Source: Streptomyces noursei
GTDB taxonomy: Bacteria > Actinomycetota > Actinomycetes > Streptomycetales > Streptomycetaceae
Length of the DNA: 64,000 bases
Direction of reading: 5' to 3'
NCBI RefSeq assembly: GCF_016917755.1
Contig: NZ_CP070326.1
Location: 1,240,001-1,304,000 of the forward strand
Part shown: piece by piece, positions 30,338 through 39,262 of the stretch
Layout: every line of letters starts with the position of its first letter
Numbering within the stretch: position 1 is the first letter of the stretch
Notes under the pieces: generated by a model
Seen by the model: only the letters and a program-made list of their open reading frames with translations
The model's database searches: none
What the model was told of the DNA's origin: nothing
Translations under genes and position numbers: made by a program

Positions 30338-31617
30338 CATCCACGGGCGAAACTCCCCTGCGCGTCGGGGTGTTCGGCCTGCTCGGCTCCGGCAACCTCG
30401 GCAACGACGGATCCCTGGAGGCCGTGCTGGGGTACCTCCGCGCCGCGCACCCGACGGCGGTCGTGGACGCACTGTGCGGCGGACCCGAGGTCGTCGCGTC
30501 CCGGTACCGGATCCCCGCGACGCGGCTGCACTGGTACCGCGGGGAGTACCGGACCGCGTCCAGGGTGGGTGCGATCGCGGCCAAGGGCCTGGGCAAACTC
30601 GTCGACGTCGTGCGCACCGCCGCCTGGGTGCGCCGGCACGACGTGGTGATCGTGCCGGGCATGGGCATCCTGGAGGCGACGCTGCCGCTGCGGCCGTGGG
30701 GCTTCCCGTACGCGCTGTTCCTGCTCTGCGCGTCCGGCCGGCTGTTCGGCACCCGGGTCGCGCTGGTCGGCGTCGGCGCCGCACCGATCGGCGACCGGGC
30801 GACCCGGGCGCTGGTGCGCTGGTCGGCGCGGCTGGCCACGTACCGGTCGTACCGGGACGCTCAATCCCGCGCCGCGCTACGGGAGATGGGCGTGGACACC
30901 ACGCGCGACGAGGTCTACCCGGACCTCGCGTTCGCCCTGCCCACACCGCGGGAATGGGGTATCCCCCGCTCGGAGCCTGTCGGAGAGCTTGCGGAAGCGC
31001 CCTCGAACACACCGGGCCCGATCTGCGTCGGCGTCATGGACTTCCACGGCGGCAACGACGACCGTGCCCGCGCCGAGGAGATCCACCGGCGCTACCTCGA
31101 CGGGACAACGCGCTTCGTCCGCGCGCTGGTCGAGGACGGCCGGCCGGTCCGGCTGCTCACCGGCGACGCCTGCGACGCGCCGGTGGTCACCGCCATCCTC
31201 GACGCGGTGGACTCACCGCTGGTCACCGCTACCGAGGCGCGCTCGCTGGCCGACCTGATGAAGGAGACGGCGGCGGCCGACGCCGTGGTGGCGACCCGTT
31301 ACCACAACCTGATCTGCGCGCTGAAGGTCGGCACGCCGACGCTGGCACTCAGCTACGCGGCGAAGAGCGACGCACTCATGGATCGGATGGGGCTCGGTGC
31401 GTACTGCCACTCGGCTCGCGAGGTCGACGCCGACCGGCTGCTCCAGCAGTTCCGGGCGCTGGAGCAGCGATCGGCGGAGCTGCGACGGACCCTCGCCGAG
31501 CGGAACCTGGTCGCCGCGCGGCAACTCGACCACCAGTTCACGGCCTTGACCAGGGCCGTTTTCCGGACGAACGACCACGCCCACGCCCATGCCCACGCCT
31601 TGCGGGAGGCTCCATGA
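30334..31617 (+). CDS. Polysaccharide pyruvyl transferase (CsaB-like)
   Basis: 427 residues of the CsaB/WcaK pyruvyltransferase family: GLLGSGNLGNDGSLEA near the N-terminus and ATRYHNLICALKVGTPTLALSY near the C-terminus. It would place a pyruvate ketal, from phosphoenolpyruvate, on a sugar and so add negative charge to the polymer. A palindromic repeat (30956-31000) is built into the centre of the protein between two conserved blocks. Coupled by ATGA overlap. Confidence 0.92.
   Translation: MTSTGETPLRVGVFGLLGSGNLGNDGSLEAVLGYLRAAHPTAVVDALCGGPEVVASRYRIPATRLHWYRGEYRTASRVGAIAAKGLGKLVDVVRTAAWVRRHDVVIVPGMGILEATLPLRPWGFPYALFLLCASGRLFGTRVALVGVGAAPIGDRATRALVRWSARLATYRSYRDAQSRAALREMGVDTTRDEVYPDLAFALPTPREWGIPRSEPVGELAEAPSNTPGPICVGVMDFHGGNDDRARAEEIHRRYLDGTTRFVRALVEDGRPVRLLTGDACDAPVVTAILDAVDSPLVTATEARSLADLMKETAAADAVVATRYHNLICALKVGTPTLALSYAAKSDALMDRMGLGAYCHSAREVDADRLLQQFRALEQRSAELRRTLAERNLVAARQLDHQFTALTRAVFRTNDHAHAHAHALREAP
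30956..31000 (-). repeat. Intragenic palindromic repeat, copy E (inverted orientation)
   Basis: Starts with GGGGTATCCCCC. Its reverse complement shares CTTCC, CAAGCTCT, CGAGC and GGGGATACCCC with copies A and B, interrupted by about 10 extra bases. It is translated in frame inside the pyruvyltransferase as WGIPRSEPVGELAEAPS. Confidence 0.7.
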
Positions 31618-32180
31618 ACGCGCCCGGAATGAAAGCGACCGAAGTCCCGGCGATAGCCGGCGCGTACCTCTTCGAACCGACGCCGTACGCCGATGAACGC
31701 GGCTTCTTCTGCCGCACCTTCGACGCCGACGTGGTCCGCTCGGTGGGCCTCGACCCGGACTCCTTCGTCCAGGACAGCGTGTCCCGCTCGGTCCGGGGCG
31801 TGCTGCGCGGCCTGCACCTGCGCTCCGGCGCCGGCGAGGCCAAGCTGGTGCGCTGCTCGTACGGGAGGATCTTCGACGTCGTCGTGGACCTGCGGACGGA
31901 CTCGCCGACCTACCGCAACCGGGCCTTCTTCGAGCTGTCCGGCGAGACGCAGCTGACCCTGTACATCCCGGCGGGGTGCGCGCACGGCTTCCAGGCGCTG
32001 ACCGAGACCGCCGACACCTCGTACCGGATCGACCGCCCGCACGATCCGGCCGAGGACGTGACGATCGCCTTCGACGACCCGGAGCTCGCCATCCCCTGGC
32101 CGCTGCCGGTCACATCGATGTCCCAGCGGGACCTGGAGGCACCGCGCCTCGCCAAGGCCCTTCAGAACATGGAGAGTTGA
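31614..32180 (+). CDS. dTDP-4-dehydrorhamnose 3,5-epimerase (RmlC) family
   Basis: 188 residues of the RmlC cupin family: RGFFCRTFD, RGVLRGLHLR with the catalytic base His, AKLVRCSYGRIFDVVVDLR and IPAGCAHGFQALTE. In RmlC the general acid is a Tyr in a Y-x-P-x-E context; here the segment reads RPHDPAED, so the Tyr is replaced by His. This fits a C3-only epimerase or changed specificity. It probably epimerises the keto sugar made by the adjacent cassette. Coupled to the pyruvyltransferase by ATGA overlap. Confidence 0.9.
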   Translation: MNAPGMKATEVPAIAGAYLFEPTPYADERGFFCRTFDADVVRSVGLDPDSFVQDSVSRSVRGVLRGLHLRSGAGEAKLVRCSYGRIFDVVVDLRTDSPTYRNRAFFELSGETQLTLYIPAGCAHGFQALTETADTSYRIDRPHDPAEDVTIAFDDPELAIPWPLPVTSMSQRDLEAPRLAKALQNMES

Positions 32181-32187
32181 GGTCGGC

Positions 32188-33597
32188 GTGGTCACCGAGA
32201 ACACAGCAGAAACCGAAGAGCTCAGCCTGCCCCGCTCGCGACAGGCGAACGAGCGGCTGCACGCCCTGATCCCCGGGGGCGCGCACACCTACGCCAAGGG
32301 CGACGACCAGTACCCCGAGAACCTCGCCCCGGTCATCAGCCACGGCCGCGGTGCCCACGTGTGGGACATCGACGGCAACCGCTACATCGAGTACGGCTCC
32401 GGCCTGCGGTCGGTCAGTCTCGGTCACGCCCACCCCCGCGTGATCGAGGCGGTGCGGCGGGAACTCCACCGCGGCAGCAACTTCGTCCGGCCGTCCATCC
32501 TGGAGGTCGAGGCCGCGGAACGCTTCCTGGCCACGGTGCCCACCGCCGAGATGGTGAAGTTCACGAAGAACGGCTCCGACGCCACCACCGCCGCGGTGCG
32601 CCTCGCCCGCGCCGTCACCGGGCGCCCGCGGGTGGCCGTCTGCGGCGACCACCCGTTCTTCTCCGTCGACGACTGGTTCATCGGCACCACCCCGATGTCG
32701 GCCGGTATCCCGGCCGCGACCACCGAGCTCACGGTGTCCTTCCCTTACGGGGACCTGGCCGCCACGGAGGAGTTGCTGACCCGCCATCAGGGCGAGATCG
32801 CCTGCCTGATCCTCGAACCCGCCACCCACACCGAGCCGTTCCCAAGCTCTCAACTCCTCCCCCGGCCTTCGGCCGGGAGGTGCCCCCAGAGCAGTGCAGA
32901 CCCCACTCCCGGGTACCTCGCCGGCCTGCGCGAACTGGCCGACCGGCACGGCTGCGTACTGATCTTCGATGAGATGATCACCGGCTTCCGCTGGTCCGAG
33001 GCGGGCGCCCAGGGCCTGTACGGCGTCGTCCCCGACCTCTCCACGTTCGGCAAGGCGCTGGGCAACGGGTTCGCCGTCTCCGCGCTGGCCGGGCGCCGCG
33101 ACCTGATGGAGCAGGGCGGACTCCGTCACTCCGGCGACCGGGTGTTCCTGCTGTCCACCACACACGGCGCGGAAACGCACTCGCTGGCCGCCGCGATGGC
33201 CGTGCAGACCACGTACACCAAGGAGGGGATCACCGCGCGGCTGCACGCCCTCGGTGAGCGGTTGGCCGCGGGGGTCCGCGACGCCGCGGCGAGCATGGGC
33301 GTCGGCGACCACATCGTCGTCCGGGGCCGGGCCAGCAACCTGGTCTTCGCCACCCTCGACGAGAACCGCCGGCCGTCGCAGCAGTACCGCACCCTGTTCC
33401 TGCGCCGTCTCCTCGCGGGCGGAGTACTGGCCCCGTCGTTCGTGGTGAGCAGCGCGCTCGGCGACGCCGACATCGACCGCACCGTGGAGGTGGTGGCCCA
33501 GGCATGTGCGGTGTACCGCAAGGCACTTGACGCCGCCGATCCCACCCCCTGGCTGGCCGGGCGGCCGGTGAAGCCGGTCTTCCGCCGCTTGTCGTGA
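32188..33597 (+). CDS. Class III aminotransferase (glutamate-1-semialdehyde aminomutase-like)
   Basis: 469-residue PLP enzyme. The cofactor lysine is in STFGKALGNGFAVSALAG, preceded by LIFDEMITGFRWSEAGAQG. It resembles glutamate-1-semialdehyde 2,1-aminomutase, but its place at the end of a sugar cassette suggests transfer of an amino group to a keto sugar. About 20 residues after EPATHTEPF come from an inserted repeat (32838-32905) that interrupts a normally continuous region before PGYLAGLRELA. GTG at 32188 is 7 bp after the epimerase stop. Confidence 0.9.
   Translation: MVTENTAETEELSLPRSRQANERLHALIPGGAHTYAKGDDQYPENLAPVISHGRGAHVWDIDGNRYIEYGSGLRSVSLGHAHPRVIEAVRRELHRGSNFVRPSILEVEAAERFLATVPTAEMVKFTKNGSDATTAAVRLARAVTGRPRVAVCGDHPFFSVDDWFIGTTPMSAGIPAATTELTVSFPYGDLAATEELLTRHQGEIACLILEPATHTEPFPSSQLLPRPSAGRCPQSSADPTPGYLAGLRELADRHGCVLIFDEMITGFRWSEAGAQGLYGVVPDLSTFGKALGNGFAVSALAGRRDLMEQGGLRHSGDRVFLLSTTHGAETHSLAAAMAVQTTYTKEGITARLHALGERLAAGVRDAAASMGVGDHIVVRGRASNLVFATLDENRRPSQQYRTLFLRRLLAGGVLAPSFVVSSALGDADIDRTVEVVAQACAVYRKALDAADPTPWLAGRPVKPVFRRLS
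32838..32905 (+). repeat. Intragenic palindromic repeat, copy F
   Basis: Contains TTCCCAAGCTCT, the same start as the other copies, then a hairpin with arms CTCCCCCGGCC (32855-32865) and GGCCGGGAG (32871-32879) around TTCGG, then TGCCCCCAGAGCAG. It is read in frame in the aminotransferase. Confidence 0.8.
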
Positions 33598-33628
33598 CGA
33601 GCCGAGATATGACGTGATGTGACGTGTG

Positions 33629-34321
33629 TCAGCGGCGCCCCTGCCGATCGGCATCGGCCGCCCGGTCGACCCACCGGTCGGCCATCCGATCGGCCAGCCG
33701 GTCGACCAGCCACCCGGTCGCCGCTGTCACCGCCAACGCGGTGCACCAGCCGCCGAGGACGTCGGTCGGATAGTGCGCGCCCAGGACGACCTGCGCCCAG
33801 CCCATCGCGGCGCCGGCCACCAGCGCCGCGGCGAGCACGAGCAGGGTGCCGGCAGCCCTGCCGAGGCCGAGCCGGCCGGTCGCGAGCAGCGCCACCACGA
33901 GGGAGAGCGCGGTGAAGAAGGCGGTGTGCCCGCTCGGGTAGGACAGATTGTCACCGTGGATGGTGCGCCCCACCAGGTGCTTGAGCAGCGTCGTCGTCCC
34001 CACCGCCATGCCGACGCCGGCAACCGCGAACACCGCTGTGCGAGGACGCCGAAGCAGCAGGCAGCCCGTCACGGTGACCGCGACCAGCGTCGCCGACCCG
34101 GCGGGCTCCCCCAAGAAGTCCATGGCCAGAGCGACATACCGCCACGACGGCCGCACACCGCCCACCGCCGCCCGGATCCACACATCCACCCTGCCGGGCT
34201 TGCCGTCGCCGGCGTACAGGACCCCGAGCACGGCGACCACCAGCGCGGCGAGGGCCGCAATCAGCCCGAGCCACGAGCGCAGCGACGGAGGCAGCGCCGC
34301 GGGCGCCGACCGGCCGGTCAC
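33629..34321 (-). CDS. PAP2-family membrane phosphatase
   Basis: 230 residues with about six membrane helices and the type 2 phosphatidic acid phosphatase motifs: KHLVGRT, PSGHTAFF and LGAHYPTDVLGG. The Arg usually in the third motif (S-R-x-x-L-G-x-H) is Gln (AQVVLGAH), which may weaken or alter activity. It faces the end of the polysaccharide operon convergently and could recycle undecaprenyl pyrophosphate, though that is only suggested by location. GTG start at 34321. Confidence 0.85.
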   Translation of the reverse strand: MTGRSAPAALPPSLRSWLGLIAALAALVVAVLGVLYAGDGKPGRVDVWIRAAVGGVRPSWRYVALAMDFLGEPAGSATLVAVTVTGCLLLRRPRTAVFAVAGVGMAVGTTTLLKHLVGRTIHGDNLSYPSGHTAFFTALSLVVALLATGRLGLGRAAGTLLVLAAALVAGAAMGWAQVVLGAHYPTDVLGGWCTALAVTAATGWLVDRLADRMADRWVDRAADADRQGRR

Positions 34322-34820
34322 ACGCCCGCCCCCGCGCCCGGTCCGACTGCGTCCACAGCCCCGCGGCCACCCGCTCCCGGCCTGTACGACACCGCAGGAT
34401 CCGCCAGCCCGCGCAGTCCCGAACTCGCCATCCCGGCAGTCCCCCTGGCCAACACCGCACGATCAGCCTCCAGTTGCCACCCTAACCAACAATCCGGTTC
34501 ACCGCCCCCCTGCGACCGCAGGCCCGCCCCGGGCGCGCGCACGGCCGGATCCTGGACGTGGGCGACATCGCCCAGAGCACAGGAATCACCCGCGGCGCCC
34601 TGGGCTGGACGATCGAGCGAACCTTCTACCACGCCTCGCAAGAGTCCCGCTGGCTGTCCAGCGCCGCTCTGACCACCTGAGGCGTCGGGCGTGGCAGCCG
34701 AGGTACGCGCCCTAGGTCGAAAGGACCGCACGAGCCCCTCCCCTGGCCCCAGCCGTCAGGACAGTCCCACCGTTTACGGTCACAGGGCGACAGATCACGC
34801 TATCGGGAAGCTAGAGGGAC
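34322..34820. other. Intergenic region with a possible gene remnant
   Basis: About 500 nt between divergent genes. Apart from the fragment at 34543-34680, I see only the promoter region of the acetyltransferase gene, with no clear -35/-10 elements. Confidence 0.4.
34543..34680 (+). pseudogene. 45-codon fragment, weak TetR-like helix-turn-helix resemblance
   Basis: The frame reads DIAQSTGITRGALGW, which resembles the recognition helix region of TetR regulators, then ends at TGA 34678-34680. No start with a ribosome binding site and no ligand-binding domain follow. It may be a decayed regulator or chance. Confidence 0.2.
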
Positions 34821-35672
34821 ATGACTGGCATGCAGGACGGACACGGTTGGCACGGCGAGGAGCTGGATCTTGAGGCGTACCTGGAGCGCGTCGGCCATCA
34901 GGGCGAGCGCACCCCCACCCTTGCGGTGTTGCGTGCGCTCCAGCGGGCGCATGTGACCTCGGTGCCCTTCGAGAACTTCACCACCATGCTGGGCGCGCCC
35001 GTACCGTTGGACCTGAAGTCCGTACAGGACAAACTGGTTCATTCAAGGCGCGGCGGCTACTGCTTCGAGCATGCGGTGCTGTTCGCCGCCGCACTGGAGC
35101 GGCTGGGCTTCACCTTCCAGGGGCTGATGGGACGGGTGACACTGGGCGCGAGCAAGGTGCTGCCCGGCACCCACGCCCTCCTGGCCGTGCGGCCGGCGGA
35201 CGACGACCGTTGGTGGCTGTGCGACGTGGGCTTCGGGCGCGGCCCGTTGGAGCCGATCGAGATCGCCGACAACAACGAGGTGGACTTCGGGGGCTGGCGG
35301 TTCCGGCTGGAGCGCCGCGCCGGCGCCTTCGGTGACGACTGGTGGCTGTACCAGCACGAGACGGACGGCTGGCTGGACCGTCACACCTTCACCCTCACCC
35401 CGCAGTACAGCATCGACTACGTGGTCGGCAGCCACTACGTCTCCACCCACCCCCGCTCCCCCTTCGTCAAGCGCCCGTTCGCCCAACGGTTCACCGCCAC
35501 CGCCCACCACCGGCTGGACGCCGCCCTATGGACGATCACCACTCCGGACGGGGAGCAGACCGAGCGGAAGCTCGAAACCCACGAGCTGGGCGAGGTGCTC
35601 GAAGAACACTTCGGGATCTCGCTGCGCCCCGGCGAACTCGCCAGGCTGGCACAGCGGCTGGACGCTGCCTAG
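34821..35672 (+). CDS. Arylamine N-acetyltransferase
   Basis: 283-residue NAT family enzyme that transfers acetyl groups from acetyl-CoA to arylamines or hydrazines; relatives also act in rifamycin-type amide synthesis. The catalytic triad is visible: Cys81 in RRGGYCFEH, His118 in GTHALLAV and Asp135 in CDVGFG. ATG at 34821 follows GAGGGAC. The TAG stop (35670-35672) lies at the left edge of an IS630 element: its TA is the duplicated target. Joining the left flank to the sequence right of the element also gives TAG, so the protein is unchanged. Confidence 0.94.
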   Translation: MTGMQDGHGWHGEELDLEAYLERVGHQGERTPTLAVLRALQRAHVTSVPFENFTTMLGAPVPLDLKSVQDKLVHSRRGGYCFEHAVLFAAALERLGFTFQGLMGRVTLGASKVLPGTHALLAVRPADDDRWWLCDVGFGRGPLEPIEIADNNEVDFGGWRFRLERRAGAFGDDWWLYQHETDGWLDRHTFTLTPQYSIDYVVGSHYVSTHPRSPFVKRPFAQRFTATAHHRLDAALWTITTPDGEQTERKLETHELGEVLEEHFGISLRPGELARLAQRLDAA

Positions 35673-35689
35673 TGTGATGCGCCAGAAAT
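35669..35689 (+). repeat. Left inverted repeat of the IS630 element
   Basis: Pairs perfectly with 37070-37090, including the TA target dinucleotide at 35670-35671. Confidence 0.93.
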
Positions 35690-35717
35690 TCAGTGGCTTA
35701 GTAAGTACCCTGTTGCT

Positions 35718-37061
35718 ATGTCGCATCCGGGTCCTTCTGCTGTGGAGATCACGCTGTCCGAGGCCGAGCGCGCCGAGTTGGTGCGCCGGACGGAAATGCC
35801 GGACCGTCGCTCGGCCGAGAAGGCCCGCATCATCCTGGCGTGTGCTGATGGCATGTCAAACGCAGGTGTCGCACGGATCATTGGCGTCCAGGCCAGGACG
35901 GTCGGCAAGTGGCGTCGGGCTTTCGCCGCAGAGCGGATGGATGGGCTTGAGGACGCCGGCTGGATTGGCCGGCCGAAGGCCGACCTGGTCCTGGACGAGG
36001 CGGAGCGCAGGCAGCTGATGCAGTGGGCGCGCCGGGCCAAGACCGCCCAGTTCCTCGCGTTGCGAGCCAAGATCGTGCTGCGCTGCGCGGAGGGCGGGAC
36101 AAACCAGCAGGCCGCGGCCGACCTCGGCATCGACAGGTCGACGGTGGACCGCTGGCGGGCACGGTTCATTGCGAAACGCCTCGACGGTCTGCATGACGAG
36201 CCCCGCTCGGGCCGGCCGCCCTCGGTCCTCCTCGACCAGGTCGAGGAGGTCATCGTGGCCACCTTGGAGTCCACGCCAGGCAAGGACACGCACTGGTCAC
36301 GCGCATCAATGGCTAAGCGCACCGGTTTGTCCAAATCGACCATCGGGCGAATCTGGAAGCGGTTCGACCTCAAGCCTCATCTCCAGGACGCGTTCAAGCT
36401 CTCCACCGACCCGCAGTTCGTCGCCAAGGTCGTCGACGTCGTCGGCCTGTACCACAATCCGCCCGAGAAGGCGGTGGTGCTGTGTGTCGACGAGAAGGCC
36501 CAGATACAGGCGCTGGACCGCTCGCAGCCAGTGCTGCCGATGATGCCCGGCATGCCCGAGCGGCGCACCCATGACTACTACCGGCACGGCATTACCAGCC
36601 TGTTCGCCGCCTTCAACATCGCCGACGGTACTGTCATCGGCGAACTCCACCGCCGCCACCGCGCCATCGAGTTCAAGAAGTTCCTGATCACGATAGACAA
36701 GGCCGTGCCCGACGGCCTCGACGTCCATCTCGTCTGCGACAACTACGCCACCCACAACACCGCCGAGATCAGGACCTGGCTGAGCAAACACCCCCGATTC
36801 CACGTTCACTTCACCCCGACCGGATCTTCCTGGATGAACCAGGTCGAGCGGTGGTTCGGCCTGCTGACCGACAAGCTCATCCGCCGCGGCGTCCACACCT
36901 CCGTCAAGGCCCTGGAGAGCGATATCAAGGCGTGGGTCGCGCAGTGGAACGAAGACCCCAAACCCTTCACCTGGACCAAGACCGCCGACGAGATCCTCAA
37001 CTCCCTCGCCGACTACCTCACCAAGGTTGGCACCAGCAGCCAGAAAACAGAGAAGAACTAA
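35718..37061 (+). CDS. IS630-family transposase
   Basis: 447 residues. Two N-terminal helix-turn-helix regions ([20 protein letters not shown] and [20 protein letters not shown]) bind the ends. The C-terminal DDE domain has [22 protein letters not shown] and [14 protein letters not shown], supplying the three acidic residues. The full-length intact frame lies wholly between the inverted repeats, so the element is probably active. Start ATG at 35718. Confidence 0.95.
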   Translation: MSHPGPSAVEITLSEAERAELVRRTEMPDRRSAEKARIILACADGMSNAGVARIIGVQARTVGKWRRAFAAERMDGLEDAGWIGRPKADLVLDEAERRQLMQWARRAKTAQFLALRAKIVLRCAEGGTNQQAAADLGIDRSTVDRWRARFIAKRLDGLHDEPRSGRPPSVLLDQVEEVIVATLESTPGKDTHWSRASMAKRTGLSKSTIGRIWKRFDLKPHLQDAFKLSTDPQFVAKVVDVVGLYHNPPEKAVVLCVDEKAQIQALDRSQPVLPMMPGMPERRTHDYYRHGITSLFAAFNIADGTVIGELHRRHRAIEFKKFLITIDKAVPDGLDVHLVCDNYATHNTAEIRTWLSKHPRFHVHFTPTGSSWMNQVERWFGLLTDKLIRRGVHTSVKALESDIKAWVAQWNEDPKPFTWTKTADEILNSLADYLTKVGTSSQKTEKN

Positions 37062-37069
37062 CCCACCAG

Positions 37070-37090
37070 ATTTCTGGCGCATCACACTAG
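37070..37090 (-). repeat. Right inverted repeat of the IS630 element
   Basis: Reverse complement of 35669-35689 over all 21 bases, with the second TA at 37088-37089. Confidence 0.93.
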
Positions 37091-37165
37091 TTCCCCGTCA
37101 GACATCATTGACTGGGTTGGTCCCTGTTCGGTGGCGGCAGTGCGTGCCGGCGGTGTCCTGCCTGC

Positions 37166-38218
37166 TCACGGACGCGAGGCCGTGGCGACGACCCGGTTCG
37201 CTGCGGTCTTCTGCAGGAGTCCGTAGGCGAGGACGGGCAGGAGCAGGTGTGGCTTGTCGGGCAACGTGGTGGTGAGCAGGACGGCGCTTGCGCTGCTGTT
37301 GTTCATTCCGCAGGCGAGCGTCAGCGACGAGGCGGCCGGGGCGTCCAGGCGCAGGAGACGGGCGGCGGCTCGGCCGAGCGCGAAGGAGAGCACACACACG
37401 AGCGCCGCCACGAGCAGTGCCGCGCCGAAGAGCAGGGGGCGCGGGGACGCGAGGAAGGAGCCCAGGGCACCGCTGGCGTTGACGTACGTCAGGACGAGCG
37501 AGGCGACCAGGGACACGGGCACCATCCCGGCCAGTGCGCGACTGTGCCAGGTGCTCGGCAGCGCGAGTCGGCACAGGATGCCTGCCGCACAGGGAAGGAC
37601 GACGCCGACGAGGGCGAAGCTGCCGTGGGCGGTGCCGGCGGTCGTACCGAGCGTCTTGGCGTAGTCGTCGCTGAGGAGGGGCGTGAGGGCACCGATGACC
37701 AGCGGAATGGTGAGTGGGCTCAGGAGCGTGGAGGCCAGCACGAGCCCGACCATGGTGGGCTGGTCGCCGTCGCTCTTGCCGGTCCAGACGGTGGCTCCGG
37801 CGGCGACGGGCATCGCCACGATCAGGATCGTCGCGGTGACCAGGCCGCTGCCGCCGTCCGTGTCGGGAGACTGGCTCAGTGCGAACGCGACGGCGGGGAT
37901 GACCAGGAGCGGGATCACCAGGTGCAGGGCCAGTCCGGCAACCAGGGCGGTCGGCCTGCGTACCAGGCGGCCCAGTTCGCGGACGGATACCTGGAGACCG
38001 GCGCAGAAGAGCACCAGGGCCAGCAGCAGCGGGGCCGTGCTCACCGGGAGGCCGGACGGGGTGCCGAGCGGCACGGTGTGGTGCCGGCGCAGCCACAGTC
38101 CGGGGCCGGGCAGGAAGAGGGCGGCGGCGTAGGACACCACGACGGCGCGCCCGAGCCGCCGGCGCAGCCAGGCCGTCGCCCGATCAGTGGGTGAGCAGGA
38201 GGGGGACGGATGGGGCAA
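37166..38218 (-). CDS. Bile acid:sodium symporter (BASS) family transporter
   Basis: 350 residues with about ten membrane helices. The pattern LVLFCAGLQVSVRELGRL near the N-terminus, the central ATILIVAMPVAAGATVW, and the C-terminal TLACGMNNSSASAVLLTTTLPDKP match the SBF/BASS fold, where the GMNN-type segment forms part of the sodium and substrate sites. The substrate (organic anion) is unknown. TTG at 38218 has GGAAGAAGG just upstream; other starts are possible. Confidence 0.82.
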   Translation of the reverse strand: MPHPSPSCSPTDRATAWLRRRLGRAVVVSYAAALFLPGPGLWLRRHHTVPLGTPSGLPVSTAPLLLALVLFCAGLQVSVRELGRLVRRPTALVAGLALHLVIPLLVIPAVAFALSQSPDTDGGSGLVTATILIVAMPVAAGATVWTGKSDGDQPTMVGLVLASTLLSPLTIPLVIGALTPLLSDDYAKTLGTTAGTAHGSFALVGVVLPCAAGILCRLALPSTWHSRALAGMVPVSLVASLVLTYVNASGALGSFLASPRPLLFGAALLVAALVCVLSFALGRAAARLLRLDAPAASSLTLACGMNNSSASAVLLTTTLPDKPHLLLPVLAYGLLQKTAANRVVATASRP

Positions 38219-38348
38219 GGGGGCCTTCTTCCACGGCGGCGGAGGGGACGGGGGCGAGTGCCGGTATGCGAAGGCGGTGGAGGCGAGTGGTCATGGCATC
38301 CATGGTGCTCGGGCGAGGGCGGTCGGGGCGGCCCACGCCGCACGGCAG

Positions 38349-38364
38349 TCAGGATGCGTTCAGG
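38349..38364 (+). promoter_or_regulatory. Tandem TCAGG repeats, 11-bp period, upstream of the COG4705 gene
   Basis: TCAGG occurs at 38349-38353 and 38360-38364, one DNA turn apart, 25-40 nt upstream of the ATG at 38389. Direct repeats with 11-bp spacing are typical binding sites for OmpR-family regulators; one is encoded nearby at 40636-41298. Confidence 0.5.
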
Positions 38365-38388
38365 TGCTCGGTGGCACGGTCGAGCCTC

Positions 38389-39228
38389 ATGACATCCGAG
38401 ACATCACAGCCCCCTGCGCCTCCAGTGGCCGGCAGCGCTGCCGCGCCCTCCGGTCGCCGACCGGGCTGGAACAAGGTGCCCGAAGTCACCCTCTACTTCT
38501 GGATCATCAAGGTGCTGTGCACGACGGTCGGGGAGACCGCGGCCGACCTGCTCAACGCGAAGGTCGGTCTCGGCCTGACCGGTGTGTCGGCGCTGATGAG
38601 CGCGTTGCTGGCCATCGTCCTGGTCATACAGTTCCGCACCGGCTCGTACCGGGCGGGCATCTACTGGCCGGCCGTCGCCTTGATCAGCGTCGTCGGCACG
38701 CTGATCAGCGACAACCTCACGGACAATGTGGGTGTCCCTCTGGAGGCCAGCACGGCCGTCTTCGCAATCGTCCTGGCGATCGTCTTCGTGGCCTGGTTCC
38801 GGCGTGAGCGGACGCTGTCCATCCACCACATCGACACCACCGGCCGCGAGTCCTTCTACTGGCTCGCCGTTCTGTTCACCTTCGCCCTGGGCACGGCGGC
38901 CGGGGACCTGGTCTCCGAGCGTCTGGCCCTCGGATACCCGCTCTCCGCGGTCCTGTTCGGCCTGGCGATCGCCACGGTCACCGTTGCCCACTTCGCCCTC
39001 GGGCTGGACGCGGTGTGGAGCTTCTGGATCGCCTACATCCTCACCCGCCCGCTCGGTGCGTCCCTCGGCGACTACCTCTCCCAGCCGACCGGCGACGGCG
39101 GGCTGGGCCTGGGCGCTGTCGTCACCAGCGCACTGTTCCTCGCCGTCGTCCTCGGTCTGGTCGGGTACCTGGCAGTGACCCGCAGGGATGTGACGCAACC
39201 TCAGCAGAGCGCGCGGGACGCGGGCTGA
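38389..39228 (+). CDS. COG4705-type integral membrane protein
   Basis: 279 residues with about eight membrane segments. It carries the conserved pattern VTLYFWIIKVLCTTVGETAADLL repeated in variant form as FTFALGTAAGDLVSERLALG, showing an internal two-fold repeat typical of this uncharacterised family. Start ATG at 38389 was chosen because the family match begins soon after it. It is transcribed toward the two-component genes, and the tandem repeat in its promoter suggests control by them. Confidence 0.85.
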   Translation: MTSETSQPPAPPVAGSAAAPSGRRPGWNKVPEVTLYFWIIKVLCTTVGETAADLLNAKVGLGLTGVSALMSALLAIVLVIQFRTGSYRAGIYWPAVALISVVGTLISDNLTDNVGVPLEASTAVFAIVLAIVFVAWFRRERTLSIHHIDTTGRESFYWLAVLFTFALGTAAGDLVSERLALGYPLSAVLFGLAIATVTVAHFALGLDAVWSFWIAYILTRPLGASLGDYLSQPTGDGGLGLGAVVTSALFLAVVLGLVGYLAVTRRDVTQPQQSARDAG

Positions 39229-39262
39229 TCCGGGCAGACCACACCCGCTGAGCCGGCGCTGG

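Larger units (their letters stand above)
35669..37090 (+). mobile_element. Intact IS630-family insertion sequence with TA duplication
   Basis: Perfect 21-bp inverted repeats at 35669-35689 and 37070-37090 (outer ends CTAGTGTGATGCGCC) frame one transposase gene. TA dinucleotides at 35670-35671 and 37088-37089 are the target duplication expected for IS630, giving an element of about 1416 bp (35672-37087). Intact ends and reading frame suggest a recent insertion. Confidence 0.93.
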
